Positions 1-11,899 are shown, counted from the first letter of the stretch. The stretch is 64,000 bases of DNA from Phytoseiulus persimilis (GCA_037576195.1 CM075102.1:14256745-14320744), one strand, 5' to 3'. Translations and numbers: made by a program. The notes: a model not told the origin generated them from the letters alone.

Positions 1-1
1 G

Positions 2-493
2 TCAGCGTATTAGGAGTATGGGCGATTCTCCAAAACTTCGATTCAGAGCACGACCCTGAGGAGACGATCTGAGGAGCGAATTCGGGATCCGCCCAAGGGG
101 ACGGCATCGTTTTATTGTGTACCGAAGAACTTCCTCCCGACCCTCTGGCCAGAGGACGGCCGAAGGGTTTTGCGATCCATCGATTGGCACCGAATCGAGT
201 TGGCAGTGGGAAAGATCATTAGGGCCGTTGTAGCTGTTTGAGAGCCCCACTGGTTTCGGAATTCTCGAACCCGGGGTCCCTGAAATTTCTTCCTTGCTGT
301 GAGCTGTAGATATCAGCGGAACCCCTCTTAAATCGTCGAGCTCACAAATCCACAAATTGGATGTTTTTTTCGAATTCAATCTGGATTCATGGTTCGTCGA
401 CATGTCATGCTTGCCAAAGCACGGACTGTCAAAGATTCCATCAACTCCCGGAGTGAGCCATCCTACGAGCTGATCCGCCACACTCAACCGCAG
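2..493 (-). CDS. Candidate exon or gene end, unknown protein
   Basis: A minus-strand frame is open for about 163 codons from just after a TGA at 494-496 to a TGA at the window edge (2-4). Its first 115 residues look coding: only about three Arg, with many Asp, Ser, Gly, Pro and Asn. The first ATG falls near residue 29, so an internal or terminal exon entered by splicing is more likely than a full gene. A GT at about residue 121 could be a donor, in which case the Arg-richer tail is intronic. In a second minus-strand frame, an ATG near 560 opens a 33-codon stretch that begins like a signal peptide. No domain was recognised. Confidence 0.33.
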   Translation of the reverse strand: MRLSVADQLVGWLTPGVDGIFDSPCFGKHDMSTNHESRLNSKKTSNLWICELDDLRGVPLISTAHSKEEISGTPGSRIPKPVGLSNSYNGPNDLSHCQLDSVPIDGSQNPSAVLWPEGREEVLRYTIKRCRPLGRIPNSLLRSSPQGRALNRSFGESPILLIR

Positions 494-2060
494 TCAGGAG
501 CGCACGGAGAGCGCATAATAATATAATGGAACGGCTCACCATGACAAATGGACATATAAAGCCGGCGAAGTTTCGTTTTTGGCCGTATCGAACGCACGGC
601 CCGTGTTTACAATGTTACAAAGTGAACTCCACGAGAACGGTAAAGGTAAACGATTAACTCTCTCCGGATGGGTGGAATCGTCGAAACGTGTATTGTCGAG
701 TTTTTCCAGTATTCCGAACCCAAACCTCAGAGTCAGTGAATTTTGAAGATCCGAAATACACTAGCCAAGCGGTCAGGTTCCCGTTGCCTAGATATTTAGG
801 AACTTCGAACTCTATAGGGGCGTGGACGCTCATTTTCGTAACATAATACTTCAGGAATAGATCACGTGGAGAACTCTTCTTCCAACTCGGGAAATATCCG
901 ATAGCCTATGAAGCAGGGCGGCTTCTCTTGCTGATGGACCATTATGATAACGTTGCGCGAACCAACCCGAATGCTCGCGCCATCTTCGGGAAAAGCGTCG
1001 CGGGACTTGTGATTGTTCGGCCTAAACGTCCAGCCCACAAGCCTCGGTTATCCCTGGAATCAGCCCGTAGCTCGAAATTTGGAGGATCACCTCATGTAAC
1101 CTCCCATACCGTCCTATCGGAGAGGATCCGCTCGCAACCGGCATCAAGTCGAATTGATTCAATTATATCTATGCAGCTTTCTTGTCTTTTCCGAAACGGA
1201 GACCCACTCCGAAAAGAGCGCTGTCGAGTTCGAGGGAAGGCGATCGATTGCAAGCGAACGGTCAGGTCGAAGGCTGCAAACTTCTCTCGAGGCTCTTCTC
1301 ATCAGCCGCAGCGAAACGGACTCCCCTCAGATTAGCTCGGAGCGAAGCTGCGGCTGCTTTTGCGGAGTCAAGGTCACTCCTCGCGGTCGGACACACGGCC
1401 TAATAAAAAGTATCACGAGTAGATGCTCGGCAAGACCATGAAAAAGCACTGGAACGAGAGCAGAACGCATGTGTTCTTGACAGGTCTACAGCCAGGTCCC
1501 TGCGCAGATTTTCTGCGCCGCATTCCACTCGTTTCCCGGAAGCGAGTCGTCGCGGCTATAATGCAAAATTCTCGCTGTGTTCCACTTTTCGTGCCCACCC
1601 TCGTTTGCCGACAACTCCGGTGTCCTCTCCCATCGATCCTATTCGGCTCGGAGGGACTTTCTTCCCAGAGAAGTCTCCTCGGGAAGTCATTCGAGAATAA
1701 TCTCCCAGATGATAACAGTAATCAGTTCAAGCAGGCGAAGGGCACAATATTCCCTTCAGGTGTGGGTCCATCCGGCTGTGCATGGGTGACCTTCAAACCG
1801 ACTCTCCATTCCTGCGCGGAGCAGCTCTTATTAGCGTAGCGTGCCCTGTTATAAATCACTGCTAATTTCAAGTTGCCTTTTGTCGAGAAGTGTCAGAGCC
1901 GCGCGGTCGCGTGCAGGATATCCAAGAAGGAATCCTGTCTGCCGCGATGAGAGTGCGAACACGGAAACACGGCTTCCCTCCGTTCCACCGATAAATTACG
2001 AACGAAACATGCCGTCTGGCAACCTGAAAAGCTGACCAGCCCGCACTCAATGCGTTTCCA
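494..2060. other. No supported gene
   Basis: Only short overlapping frames with high Arg and Ser content are present on both strands. They carry no splice signals that join them and no recognisable motif. A TATA-like stretch occurs near 552 on the plus strand with no convincing frame behind it. I read this as intergenic or intronic. Confidence 0.4.
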
Positions 2061-2068
2061 CGGTGCTC

Positions 2069-2100
2069 TATATAAAGGCCGACGTTGTTCCCTCACGGTG
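2069..2100 (+). promoter_or_regulatory. TATA-box core promoter candidate
   Basis: The sequence TATATAAAGG lies at 2069-2078, and an initiator-like TCACGG follows about 25 bp downstream at 2093-2098. That is the usual spacing for an RNA polymerase II core promoter. The region after it (2100-2430) is open in one plus-strand frame whose last 60 residues, rich in Asp, His and Gln, look mildly coding. The motif alone is weak evidence. Confidence 0.3.
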
Positions 2101-3061
2101 CGGCTGACTCGTCCGAACGGTTCGGAGCGACCCGCCGACTCTGACCAAGATCAAGTACGAGGGTCTGCGATTCTATCGAGGAGACGGGCCGAGATTTCGT
2201 CGCTCGCGGTTCACTCGTTGGGCTCGCTCGTCGTGCAACGACGGAAAACTGTATGCAACCGGCAAGACGTGTTCGACAACCACTCGGATGCTGCTGGCCT
2301 CTGGTCTGCTGCAAAGCAGACGTCACCGCTGCATGCGGTCGAGGACTGCTCTTACGCTCACCAGCACGTCGACGATCCCCTTGGTTCACAAACGCGAGGT
2401 GGTACAAATGATGGACACCAGCACAAGTGAACATCTGGAACGGTAAAGCCCCCCGCGACAGAGATGGTGAGGAGAAACGCACGACGTCACACGGGTACGA
2501 AGAGCCCAACCGCGAGACGGAATCTTGGTCAAGGTGTAGCGGTCGTAAACGTTCGCGACACATGTAGATTGAATGGACGCAAATAACATGCACGCGGATA
2601 TATTCCGTGAATGATGCATTCATCATTCGACGAAACTCCCAACCTGCTTCCCCGTGGCTATTTCCCTCTCCTCCACCGTTAGCCCTCCCCTCCATCCATC
2701 TGTTCACTGCCCCCCATCCCTAAGCACATGTATGCGCTGGTTGTCCCTACCGTCCTCTACTTGTTTAAGTTCTCTAATGGAACCACGACGGCAACGAGAG
2801 TCGGGATCCGTGTGTGAAACGGACCATTACGACGTCGTCCGCTTAAAACGACCGTCCAGCCATTCAAGCACGCCACCAGCTAGGCGAGAAGTAGGTCTCG
2901 TGTATACACTCACCACGGACGAAGAGTACAAAGTACACAACAGGGGGGAGATCCGGAAGATTGCAAGGCCGCAGGAGCTGAGAAGGCGCGCCATCAGCAA
3001 AAGTTCCTGACGCCCCTGGTCATTGTCTTCGAACAAAGACTTTGTCTTTCCGTCTCAACAG

Positions 3062-3215
3062 CAGCCGCGATTGAGTTGTGCCTGAACCAATCTCGAACTT
3101 GACCATACTGGCCCTCATGATCGATGCCGAAAATGAGCTCCTCAACGCGTTCGACCTCGAACAGGCGGCGGAAAGATGTACCCCGACGCTAAGAGGAGCT
3201 ACAGCAGGACGCCGG
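3062..3215 (+). CDS. Candidate first coding exon (33 codons)
   Basis: A pyrimidine-rich acceptor ends in CAACAG at 3056-3061. A short leader with an in-frame stop follows, then an ATG at 3117-3119. The frame runs 33 codons, starting MIDAENELLNAFDLEQAAER, and stops at a strong donor CGG|GTGAGA at 3216 in phase 0. The composition (many Glu, Asp, Ala, Leu; few Arg) is what a real amphipathic N-terminus looks like. The next exon is uncertain; the plus-strand frame at 4110-4496 could be entered in the right phase but from a weak acceptor. Function unknown. Confidence 0.3.
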
Positions 3216-4109
3216 GTGAGACTTTGGCTCCAGGGCAACTATCAGAGCCGGAAGAGACAAAAAAAGGGCGGATCCGATAGAAAGGGGCGTTTCGCCGACG
3301 TCGTTCTTCCAGTAGTTTAACCGGCAGCGACGGCTCGAGTTGGGGACGAGCCCCGGAGGTAGAACGAGCCGGAGGACCGACTCCGCGACGGCGGCCGGGA
3401 ACCGCTAAGCACGGTCGAAGACGGAGGAAGGTATAATTTTCAATTTTACTCGTTTTCCGAAACCAATAGAGCGGTTATTATCGCTCCCGACGCGATCAGT
3501 CCGCCCGTAAGGCCGTGGAAACGCAAGCTGGCAGTCTTGGGCGATTTGGATCTTTGCTTACGTGTGATTTCGATGATGGGGGTTCCGTATTTCCTCGGGC
3601 GACCTTCGACGCCGTTTTCGCGGAGGGATAGTTTGGCTCATTAATTGTCCGGATCTTCCGATTCCGACAGGGCGAATCCGGCGGGGTTTTGAGTGACGAG
3701 GTCCGTTAGACTGGTCCTCATTACTTCCCGTCCTACTACGCGTCTCTGTTCGCAAGTACCTCTCTTTGGAACGTTTGGAGTTTTTTCACAGTTTGGAGAG
3801 GATCACCTGTTTCCGGAAAATATACGCTCTTGCTAAGATTTCTCAACTCGCTCGACGGGAGCGGATGGATAGACGGGAGTCGACGACAGTAGAGTGAATG
3901 CTAGACGAGGAGGTATTATGACGTTTCCTGCAAGCCGCGGGGAGCTGCGAGGGAACGTCTGCGAACATGGTATGGGAGTGACCTTGATAGCGAACTTGGC
4001 AGAAGGCTGAATTACCAAAGTTGTTGGCGCTGGCCTTCTTGTAATCAACGTGAGACGGACGATCCGGACTCAGCAACGAGCGAGCGAAAATTGCATCCGC
4101 TAGTGCGAG

Positions 4110-4496
4110 TTGTGTATCTATCCGACTCTTCCATCAATCGAAACAGCTGATTACCCCAGAGCGTTGGCTCATCCGCGCATTTCTCCAGACCAGCTGCGAA
4201 TACTTGCGGCGAATCTGAGCCTCTATGGCTGTTTTCCGCACTTTGTTCTCCCTCCGAGAAGCTCGGAAATTCAGTCAATCCCCTCTCAGGAAACTCGTTC
4301 TCGTCGGGGAACGAACATCTCTCTAACAAGTGGGATGCAGGGGCCATCGTGGCAAGTTCACCGGGTTCCCGCGTGCGAGGATATTCGCGGAGGGAACGAG
4401 ATGCTTGACGAACTGAAGAAGACAGATAGAATCACATCGAGAGCGAGTGCAGAAGAGATCGATAGTAGGCGGATTCCGTCCTCAGGTTCAGGATGA
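4110..4496 (+). CDS. Candidate exon, strand ambiguous
   Basis: This 128-codon frame has mixed charged and hydrophobic residues and ends with a TGA. It could follow the 3117-3215 exon in phase 0, using an AG at about 4109 as acceptor. The opposite strand is also open at 4045-4347 and is even poorer in Arg and rich in Glu, so the true strand cannot be settled by eye. No domain recognised. Confidence 0.18.
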   Translation: MCIYPTLPSIETADYPRALAHPRISPDQLRILAANLSLYGCFPHFVLPPRSSEIQSIPSQETRSRRGTNISLTSGMQGPSWQVHRVPACEDIRGGNEMLDELKKTDRITSRASAEEIDSRRIPSSGSG

Positions 4497-4639
4497 GCCA
4501 GAGTAGCAACCGATGAGCTCGAGCGAGTTTGCATGGATTCTCCTTCGAAGCTCAGGGAACGAGCAGAAGCTCTGAACACCTTGAATCGCACCCGGACACG
4601 TCTTCCGCACGGCAAATTGCGCCGCCGCTTTTGCGTCAA

Positions 4640-5090
4640 GACGCCCTTAAAGAGCGGAGAAGAAAGAACAGAACGTCGGAGTCTCCCTCGGAGGACGGGA
4701 GGGGTCTTGGGAGAAAGAGCGCACAAGAGAGAGGGAGGAACATGTGCTCTGAGCGTCTGAAAAGACGGAAGATGCGGAAAAAGGGCGCGGATGCTCTGTG
4801 CGAGGGAAAAGAAGGGGAACAAGAAATGGGGGGAGCCGCGAGAATGGAGGAGAGAAGCTTGGAAGCGGGAACGCAAGGGTAGGGGGATAATACGGGAGAA
4901 CGAGAACCCGGGAAAACGGAGAGGACGAACGCAAGTGTGAGGAGGAGGCGGGCATACAAGAGGAGAGGCGGAAATGCGCGGAATAAGAACAAGGAGTAAA
5001 GGCGAGGTGACTGCGGGCCGATCGCGGGCAGGCGGACAGAGTCGCGGGGAGACCGAGGGGGATGCGGGCGGGAAAAAGAGGCGGTTTGGG
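4640..5090 (+). repeat. Polypurine tract, about 450 bp
   Basis: The plus strand is overwhelmingly A and G over roughly 450 bases, with many GAGA and GGAGAA blocks and no fixed repeat unit. The long frames crossing it (for example 4647-5294 on the minus strand) are open because such tracts lack stop codons, so I do not call them genes. Tracts like this can bind GAGA-type factors or form triplexes, but that is inference. Confidence 0.6.
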
Positions 5091-5099
5091 AAATATCTC

Positions 5100-6950
5100 C
5101 CTACTTACACCAGTGGAAACGACGCGCCACAACGAATGGTTTCTCACTGAAGGGAAAGAACGATTCTGAGGCCTTTGGGCAAAAGTAGCGGCTCTAAAGG
5201 CCCGGCATTGTGAAGGGACGAGAGTGAGCGTAAGAGATTGGACTCTAAATCTCTTTCCTGGTTTAGGCGATTGCTTCTTCCTCCCGACTGACACTCGTTC
5301 TTCCGCCTACTTTGCCGGTGAATCGCGCTCGCGAACATCTTGATGACTTCCCCCGGAATCGATGAATCCCAACCGACAGTCATCCTAATCTGCGTGGATC
5401 TCGCGCAAGGAGGAGATCAATGAGAATCCTCAGGATTCCATTCAACGAACAGAACTGTCGGCGAGACGTTCTCGTACGCGACGAGGAGGATCCAACTCCT
5501 TGTGCGGATCTCCGGACGGAGTCGTCTACAACGATCGCTGGCGACAGATGACGCCGTGCTGCATAACATCGACAAGCCACAAAAGTGTATCGCCGAAATT
5601 GTCCTGATCGCACTCGCAGGAGCCACGTCGAAAACTGGCTATGGCGGCTGACTTGCCGCAACAACGGTCGCTGTCCGGGCCTCGAGGGAAGATTAGGATC
5701 CGTAAGAGGGAAACCGATAGACGTGGACGAGGTCGAAAAGGATTTCGGTTGTTCGCCCATAGTTCTGAGGTACTGGCATATAGCATCAACGGAGCGCAGT
5801 AAAACCCCGTGGCAACGGGAAATTCGATGCCAAGCACCGTGGCAGTTCACAAGACACGCCCGATGACTGAACCTCTCGGAACGGAGGATCTCCGCCGAAC
5901 TTATTCGGTTCGTTGGGAAAACCAGCAATCGTCAAACACGGAGTGAAGACGAGAGCGTGGCGTCGCAGAGAACTTGGGTTTACGCCTCGCAATCGGGAAT
6001 AGTTGGTGAAACCGTGTATCCGATAACCGAGTCGGCTGATGTCTCGTAACATTCGCACACATGCATTTCTAAAAGATCATCACTTCTCTGACTCGGGTTC
6101 CCTTCACCATTGCCTCCTCATCGCAAACGCAGTGGTCGGCTGGGACACAAAGCTCGACGGCGACAGACAGAAGCGTAACAGGGTGTGCGCTTTTACCAAC
6201 ACTCGTAGCATTTCGAACCGTCGGAACGGATTCGACCGTCGATACGACGAACACAGCTTTTATTCGCCAGCGTTCCAGAACCAATCTGGAATCCAAGTTT
6301 CGGGAGCTGAACTCGCCACTCCTCGTTTCGTTGAGTATCCACGCTCCGTACTGGAGACGATTTTCCTCTCGCATGAAGAGAACCGCCGCCTCGCCTGCCG
6401 ACGACAGCAGCAGAAGTTGTCAGTCGCATTCATTCCTCCTTGAAAATTGCGCGCGGCATCGAGAACCGGAAGTCCTCGCAGCGGACGCGGTAACAGGTCC
6501 CCAGCTCAGATTGTAGGAGCTCCCCCTAAGAGTTCTTCAACGAGTGGACATCCCAGCCGACTGGAGGAATCGGTCGAAGACTACTATGAATCCGCCCGGG
6601 AAACGTGTCTTTTCTGCCGCCCCAGGCGGTGAGATCCCTGTGATGCGAACTCCAACGCGACTCGAAGGTGAAGGACTCATTACCGGACCCGGTTGAGCCT
6701 AATCGTGGAGTTGGAACTCCGGTTCGGTATCCTCCCCGGCAGAGGCAGCTTCTTCTAGACTGCTCCGAACTATCCCGAGCGGAACCGAGCTCACCAAGGA
6801 ACTGTCACGAAACGCGTTCCACCCGTGACAAACGTTATTCTCGCTGGGAGCGTGATGCCGTGTTCCGATGTCACTTGCTGATGAAGGTGGCGACATCGTG
6901 CTTACGATCGAGTTGTTCAGAGCGCGCGGAGAGGAAAAAATGAAACGTTG
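5100..6950. other. No supported gene
   Basis: Frames of 60-180 codons occur on both strands but are Arg-rich and overlap each other, with no joinable splice sites seen. I find nothing to name here. Confidence 0.4.
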
Positions 6951-6957
6951 AGAGAGT

Positions 6958-6990
6958 GTACGTACGTACGTACGTTTGTTCGTTCGTTCG
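6958..6990. repeat. Compound tetranucleotide microsatellite
   Basis: Four GTAC units run directly into three GTTC units. This is simple-sequence DNA. Three other tetranucleotide arrays in the window (10.5, 35.26 and 44.95 kb) have a similar size. Confidence 0.85.
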
Positions 6991-7061
6991 ACCGTACAGC
7001 GCGGGAGTGCTCCTCCCGCGTAGGGTTATGGAATCCCAAGGGCTTTGTTTGAGCGAGCGAG

Positions 7062-7412
7062 CTAGCGGCGAGAGGCCTTTTCTCCTTGTTGTTTCTTCTT
7101 CCAGAGCCTCGTCCTTGTACGAAAGCAAACAAACTGAAGCCATTTTATCCTTTTTCCTGAGCACTGCTTCGTCGTTCTGAGGGCTTGCGACAAACTTGCG
7201 TCGAACACCCGACGCTGACCCCTCCGGTGGATTTCCCTCTTGAGCCTTCCCTTCATACGTGAGTTCTCTTCATCGCGGGCTTCCGCTGTCGGAGGAACTA
7301 CTCCAGAGAAGTTATCGTCGTGTTGCCTCCTATCCGTCAGCTCTATTTCGAGCGGATCCCCACGATCGGCCCACTTCACTTTAATTTCCTCAGGAATCCC
7401 GCAAAAAGTCAT
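7062..7412 (-). CDS. Candidate gene start, acidic N-terminus
   Basis: An ATG at 7412 reading leftward has A at -3 and an in-frame TGA nine bases upstream, so a start here is well defined if the region is transcribed. The first 50 residues (beginning MTFCGIPEEIKVKWADRGDP) are rich in Asp, Glu and Pro with few Arg. After about residue 50 the frame becomes very basic. A donor-like GTATGA near 7258 would end the exon just before that change. The plus strand at 7240-7509 is also open with a plausible composition. Family not recognised. Confidence 0.35.
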   Translation of the reverse strand: MTFCGIPEEIKVKWADRGDPLEIELTDRRQHDDNFSGVVPPTAEARDEENSRMKGRLKREIHRRGQRRVFDASLSQALRTTKQCSGKRIKWLQFVCFRTRTRLWKKKQQGEKASRR

Positions 7413-7539
7413 TTCCCTTCAAGTTGCCAAGTGTAAACACGGCATAACAGACGGACGGACGCAACAGACGTTCGAAGAGGCCCTCGTGGACAGGATCGTC
7501 GCGAGGTAGACGCGAGCTCCGCGGAAGAAAAAGTCGGGG

Positions 7540-8080
7540 CGGGAACAGCGAGGAGATGGAGGGCAGCGCTTTGGGTTGCAATTTTTCAAACTTGTTACGC
7601 CCGCCCGTATCAAGCCAAGCAGGCACTTCATCAATCAACGGGCGCCTTCTTCTCATGCTTGATGTTGTCGTCGTCGCCGCCGCTGGACTCGGCTGTCGTC
7701 TCCCGTCCGACGTCGAGAGGCAGTGAGTGTCGTAATTAAGCGTGGCGACCGCCGCCGAGCGGAGGCCAACTCTGGACACACAGAACTGAGTTTTTATTCC
7801 TGGAGCTCTCTTCGTTCCTCGATGTTGTTCGAGGCACGGTCAACTGGAACGCCGATCAGAGGCGCCCGAAGGCCGAACAACACTGAGGCGCACGTTCGAG
7901 GTGAGTCCATGCGGGGTAAGGAAACGGAACGAGTCAAGAAAATACAGTTCATATCTGAGGTGAAGGGAAGGAAGTCGTTGTCGATCGTTGCAGTTTGACA
8001 AACGCACGCAGAGCCACTCTCGCACATCACGACCCGTTATGGTCGTCGTCGGTATCAGCGCCGCCTGCTGGTCTCGGTTT
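7540..8080. other. No supported gene; one splice donor
   Basis: A textbook donor, CGAG|GTGAGT, lies near 7900 on the plus strand, but no convincing coding frame reaches it, so it may end a non-coding first exon. Nothing else is supported. Confidence 0.3.
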
Positions 8081-8083
8081 CGA

Positions 8084-8676
8084 TCATGTCCCGCAGCGAC
8101 GCGCCACGATCTCGTCGATTCGCGCGAGTTCTTGATTTTGTTCAGCGGGCAAACGGTTTCCGGATTCGGTCCTCCTGCATTCCGGATCGTTGCACCCGAG
8201 ATCTGAATTATTATTCCTCGGCGACCCTTTCTCTTCCCCCCTCCCCTGCATTACCGGATCCCCCATTTTTCTATCTGCGCATCTGGCCACTGCTGGACCA
8301 GAAGTGGGCCAACAAAAGTTTGCTCGACATGATGATGAAGGTAATGCACCTCCGTGGCTTGAAGCATCGTCTCCGAAAACTGGATGCCACAAACAAGTTT
8401 TCGGCGCGCTCGGGCTGATCATTGATCGAGGTGCGCCGTCTGCTTCGTTCCCTCGGCCGAGGAGAGCTTCATCGAGTGGGTCGAGATTCGTCGTCACTCG
8501 ATGAAATTTTATTACCGCGGCCGAGGAGAAACGACGGCACTCGTTGGGAAAACGCGGTTCTAGCCTCTCGCCGAGGCCAGAAGTCTTCGAATGAGTCGCG
8601 ACGATGGTCCAGGCTCCCTTCCTCGCTTCGCCCGATTTACCCCTCGTCTCTGCCGGTTTCCATTCTCTCGATCACT
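8084..8676 (-). CDS. Candidate exon, 197 open codons
   Basis: After a TGA near 8677 the minus strand stays open for about 197 codons to the TGA at 8084-8086. There is no ATG in the first 80 codons, so it would be an exon entered by splicing. Composition is balanced, with many Glu, Asp, Asn and Gly and about 11 percent Arg. The stretch around 8330-8500 is especially coding-like. Cysteines are scattered, with no zinc-binding spacing that I recognise. The overlapping plus-strand frames are less convincing. Confidence 0.32.
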
Positions 8677-8819
8677 TTCCAATCGCCAGAGAGGAACTCC
8701 ATATCAACGAGTTGAGGCGGAGGAGGGAATCGAGAAAAAAACGCAGCGAGAAGAAGCCGAGAAAGAAAGAGTTGATGTAATTCTCGGCCCCAAGTGACAG
8801 CAGGCAGCCAGTCTTCCTG

Positions 8820-8836
8820 CTGATGATGATGATGAT
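8820..8836. repeat. GAT trinucleotide run
   Basis: Five consecutive GAT units. It is a short microsatellite with no coding frame that depends on it. Confidence 0.8.
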
Positions 8837-9036
8837 CTTCAGGTTTCCCTCGAGGCTCCGGGGACCTATTATGATTCCATCAATATGCACATGGAGTGAC
8901 TTCGTGGCTCCCTGCGCGCCGTTCCACCTCTCGTCCGCCCGCTCGCTAACTTTTCCCTCTCTGGAAGCTTCAGCGCCAAATATCGACACGCAGGCGACTG
9001 CGGTGGGCCGAATTTGAGCGCTCTTGTATGCCGAAG

Positions 9037-9096
9037 ACAAAGAGAGAGAGAGGGGAAGAAAGAGAGAGAGAGGAAGAAAGAGAGAGAGAGAGGAAA
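9037..9096. repeat. GA-rich microsatellite
   Basis: Three blocks of (GA)n are separated by GGAAGAA interruptions over about 60 bases. The repeating Lys/Glu/Arg frames across it are artefacts of the repeat. Confidence 0.85.
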
Positions 9097-9099
9097 TAG

Positions 9100-10440
9100 T
9101 GGAATATTTTCATGGAGCTGCAACGCAAGATCCTCCAACACGATTCGCCGCGCGCCCGATACCTGGCGGTTCCCGGTGACAGCAATTTCGCTCGAGTGAA
9201 TTTGCTCCATACGGTCGAGCGAAACGGCGCGTCCCGCTCTGAACCCGCCTCCCCCCTGAGGGAGGGCCGCATCGATGACCCCAGTGGTTGAGACCTCCCG
9301 TAGACTTCTTCAGTCTGCTCGGACTCCACTGCTGCTCCTCCACCGTGTCTTCGGGAGCTCCCTGTTCGGTTCGTGTTCACCCTGCCCAAAGGTACACTAT
9401 TCGCGTCCTCCGTACCTGTGGAGAACACCGGAGTTGCTCGCTGGGTGACTCCGCGCTCTGCCAGGTAACTGTCACTCGTGCCTAGCAACCGTTCCCCCGA
9501 TAGCGCACTGTCCTCCGTGAGGATTTCCCGCTCAACATTATTTCCTCTCGTCGGAGCGAAAAGTTTCTCCGACTTTTTGGGCACATCGTTCCGGTGCTGC
9601 TCACAACCGGCGATAGTTCGTTGACTCTATTTTGAGCTGACCGAGACCGATATTGAATCTGGCCGGTCGATCTGGCCCGTGGTACTTCCTGACACCACAC
9701 TGTGCGCTGTCACCTTAGAGCTGGTATGTTTCAAATTTGGTCCTTAGCACCGCTCCAGGTGTAACGATGCTCCTGGCGTTGACGATGAAAACAATTTCAG
9801 AATTCGAACCTTCTGGTCGTTAGGCGACTAACGACCTCATGAGCGTTACTGGCCCCTGGAAATGCTCCGGGTCATGGTGTTAACGAATTGCGTCCAAGGT
9901 GGGCGACACTCAATCTCTCGTTGTAAGAATTCCAATCATCGATAAGGAGCGGACCACGAGTGAAGGTTGCGGATGTTTCACTCCAGAGACTAAGGCCGCT
10001 GATCGAAGGGGAGAATTCTTCCGAGGAAATCAGCCTGAAGCGAAGCGATTGGTGTTCCGGGCTGCGCATCTTGGAGCGAGGTCGTGGAATGAACATTTCC
10101 GAGCTTCTCCCCTCTCTGATTTGAGATTCCGGGGAATCGAGCTGGGCCTCGCACCTCTTCGAGCCCTCGAACCACCATCGTCGAAACTCGCGATCCGCCG
10201 ATAGTTTAACTAATGGTCCTGAATACTGAGGCGTCCCACACACCCGTGCCATGGTTCACCTCAAGCATCTGGTTCGCCATTATTTTCTCGCACGTTACTC
10301 CTTGTTTGACACACTTTCCTGGAGCCATCGATCTGTGATCGGCGTGCTGGCTGGCGGGGTGCCTGACGCGTAGTGAAATCGCTTAGCGGAGGAGCGTTGA
10401 AATCGTAGAAGCAGATTAAATTACTTTTAATTCCGCCTTC
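9100..10440. other. No supported gene
   Basis: Overlapping frames of 60-200 codons on both strands show no ATG with good context, no donor/acceptor pair that joins frames, and Arg content near the random level. I see no repeat here. Confidence 0.4.
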
Positions 10441-10498
10441 TTTCGTTGCTTGCAAGCTGGCTCCCTTGCCTGCCTGCGCTCCCGGGAAGTTCCTTTTC

Positions 10499-10536
10499 GG
10501 CTCCTTTCCGCCTGCCCGCCTGCCTGCCTGCCTGCC
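10499..10536. repeat. CCTG tetranucleotide microsatellite
   Basis: Degenerate CCTG units pass into five clean ones, inside a C/T-rich stretch that runs to about 10630. Confidence 0.8.
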
Positions 10537-10699
10537 TTGTTCTTATTCCTTATTTCGACGACGTCGTTCTTCGCTCGCTGCTCGTCCTTTGTCGGTGGGT
10601 TCTCTTTACCCCGTCCGCTGCTTTTTTTCGCCTCTGCCGACGCCAAAGTTTTTCCTCTGTTTACCACCGCAAGCAGCCAGAGCATCGCGGACGCCGAAC

Positions 10700-10776
10700 T
10701 CTGTCACGAATTCACCCGCTGGCGACACGCTCTTCCTGTTTTTGCTGGAGCCTCGGACGTCGTCGACGCCATTTTT
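10700..10776 (-). CDS. Possible first exon, 19 codons
   Basis: On the minus strand AAAAAATGGCG, with A at -3 and G at +4, is a strong start context near 10776. Nineteen codons rich in Ala, Thr and Ser lead to CGG|GTGAAT, a possible donor. The same frame ends three codons past the donor. It is short and only suggestive. Confidence 0.15.
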
Positions 10777-10967
10777 TGTCGCGGTGGTATTCGTTGTTCC
10801 TGCCGTTTGGTCTGGTGGCGTCCCGTTTCCGAAAGTCCAGGAGTGAATCGTCAGAGTTGGTGTTTGAAGCGATTCACGTTTTGGATCCACTGTTGTCCGT
10901 TGCGTGAGATTTTCTCCTGGTACGGAGCTTCAATCAAATTTTCGTCTGCTTATCGGTCGATCAATCT

Positions 10968-11270
10968 CTAACGGCACGCCGTTCAGCGGCCATATCCATC
11001 GTGGCCATGTTGTTGATGTTGCCGTCCGTTTCTCCTCCGTTCACGGTTTCTGTAGACACTGCGTGCTCCGATGTCATCGCCGAAGCAAATTCTTTGCCCC
11101 CCATAGCTGCGACTGCATAATGTATAACATAGTTGCTAAGACCGTGTTCATTGCTGCTCGATTGTTGAATCGGCAAGCTGTGTGGCTCGAGTTCAGTAGA
11201 TGATTCGCTGCTATCACCGCCATCATCATTGCGGGGATAGCAAAAGAGTGAGCAGTTGTCGGCCAGATTA
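10968..11270 (-). CDS. Ser/Asn/Glu-rich frame, alternative exon
   Basis: This minus-strand frame ends in a TGA at about 10968 and has about four Arg in 100 residues, with many Ser, Asn, Glu, Thr and Met. That is unusual for non-coding DNA of this composition. It overlaps another minus-strand frame (11074-11345) that is also Arg-poor, so only one can be the main product. Function unknown. Confidence 0.28.
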
Positions 11271-11858
11271 TTTGAGGAACGAGGGTTTGTCCAACATGTA
11301 CGGTGCTGACCAAAGGACCGACTTCCGTAGTTTCAATTCTTAGGACTCTCAATTGCAAAAAAAAGGAACCAACTTGAGAACCTCGGTGACGAGGGTCGAG
11401 CTACCATATTCTTGCTGTCGTCTTGTACATGTGGATGGCGCCGTTGCTGATGTGGCTCTCGTCTTAGCATTGTTGATCTTCGAAACGGACGCTGCGTTCG
11501 GAAAGGCTTCCGTCTTTTTACTGTTCCTCCGACAGCCGGAGCGTGAACCGCGGGGAAAAGATGAAACAGCCATTTGGCCTCTGAATTTGAATAGGCCACA
11601 AATCGTTGTCGCTGCTGTTGTTGTAAAGCCGACGGACCGACCGAGCATGTAAGTGCGTCTACAGGCGCGTATGCGGGGTTCAAAGCGCGTTTTGTTGGCG
11701 CAACACGTCCAAGATTGCTTCACCCCTGACGCTCTTCTCCCTCGCTTCCCCCCGACCGCACTCCGGAAAACGATAGGGATGTGGGCGGCTCTGTGGATTC
11801 GCGCGATGTTCAGATCGGAGTGATGATACGTGAAGTTCAGAGCGGGCGGAAGCGACAA
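11074..11858 (-). CDS. Candidate two-exon model with a 59-nt intron
   Basis: The minus-strand frame covering 11405-11858 is basic but has Thr/Ser/Asn-rich coding-like stretches. It reaches a possible donor ATG|GTAGCT at 11404 in phase 1. After 59 nt an acceptor behind a run of eight T (TTGAGAG|TCC, ending at 11346) opens the next frame in matching phase. The second exon (11345 to a stop at 11074) begins LRIETTEVGPLVSTVHVGQ and has one Arg in its first 40 residues. The donor is weak and the intron is short, but two other models in the window imply introns of 50-80 nt. No family recognised. Confidence 0.28.
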
Positions 11859-11899
11859 AACGCGAAAAAGTCGACAGCAAACAAAATAACAATGCAGTC

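Noticed and set aside
2093..2707. 204-codon minus-strand open frame
   Set aside because: Mixed Arg-rich composition, no splice signals, and the plus strand carries a TATA-like promoter and a competing frame.
4647..5294. 215-codon minus-strand open frame
   Set aside because: It is the antisense of a polypurine tract; the translation is Phe/Ser/Pro/Leu low complexity.
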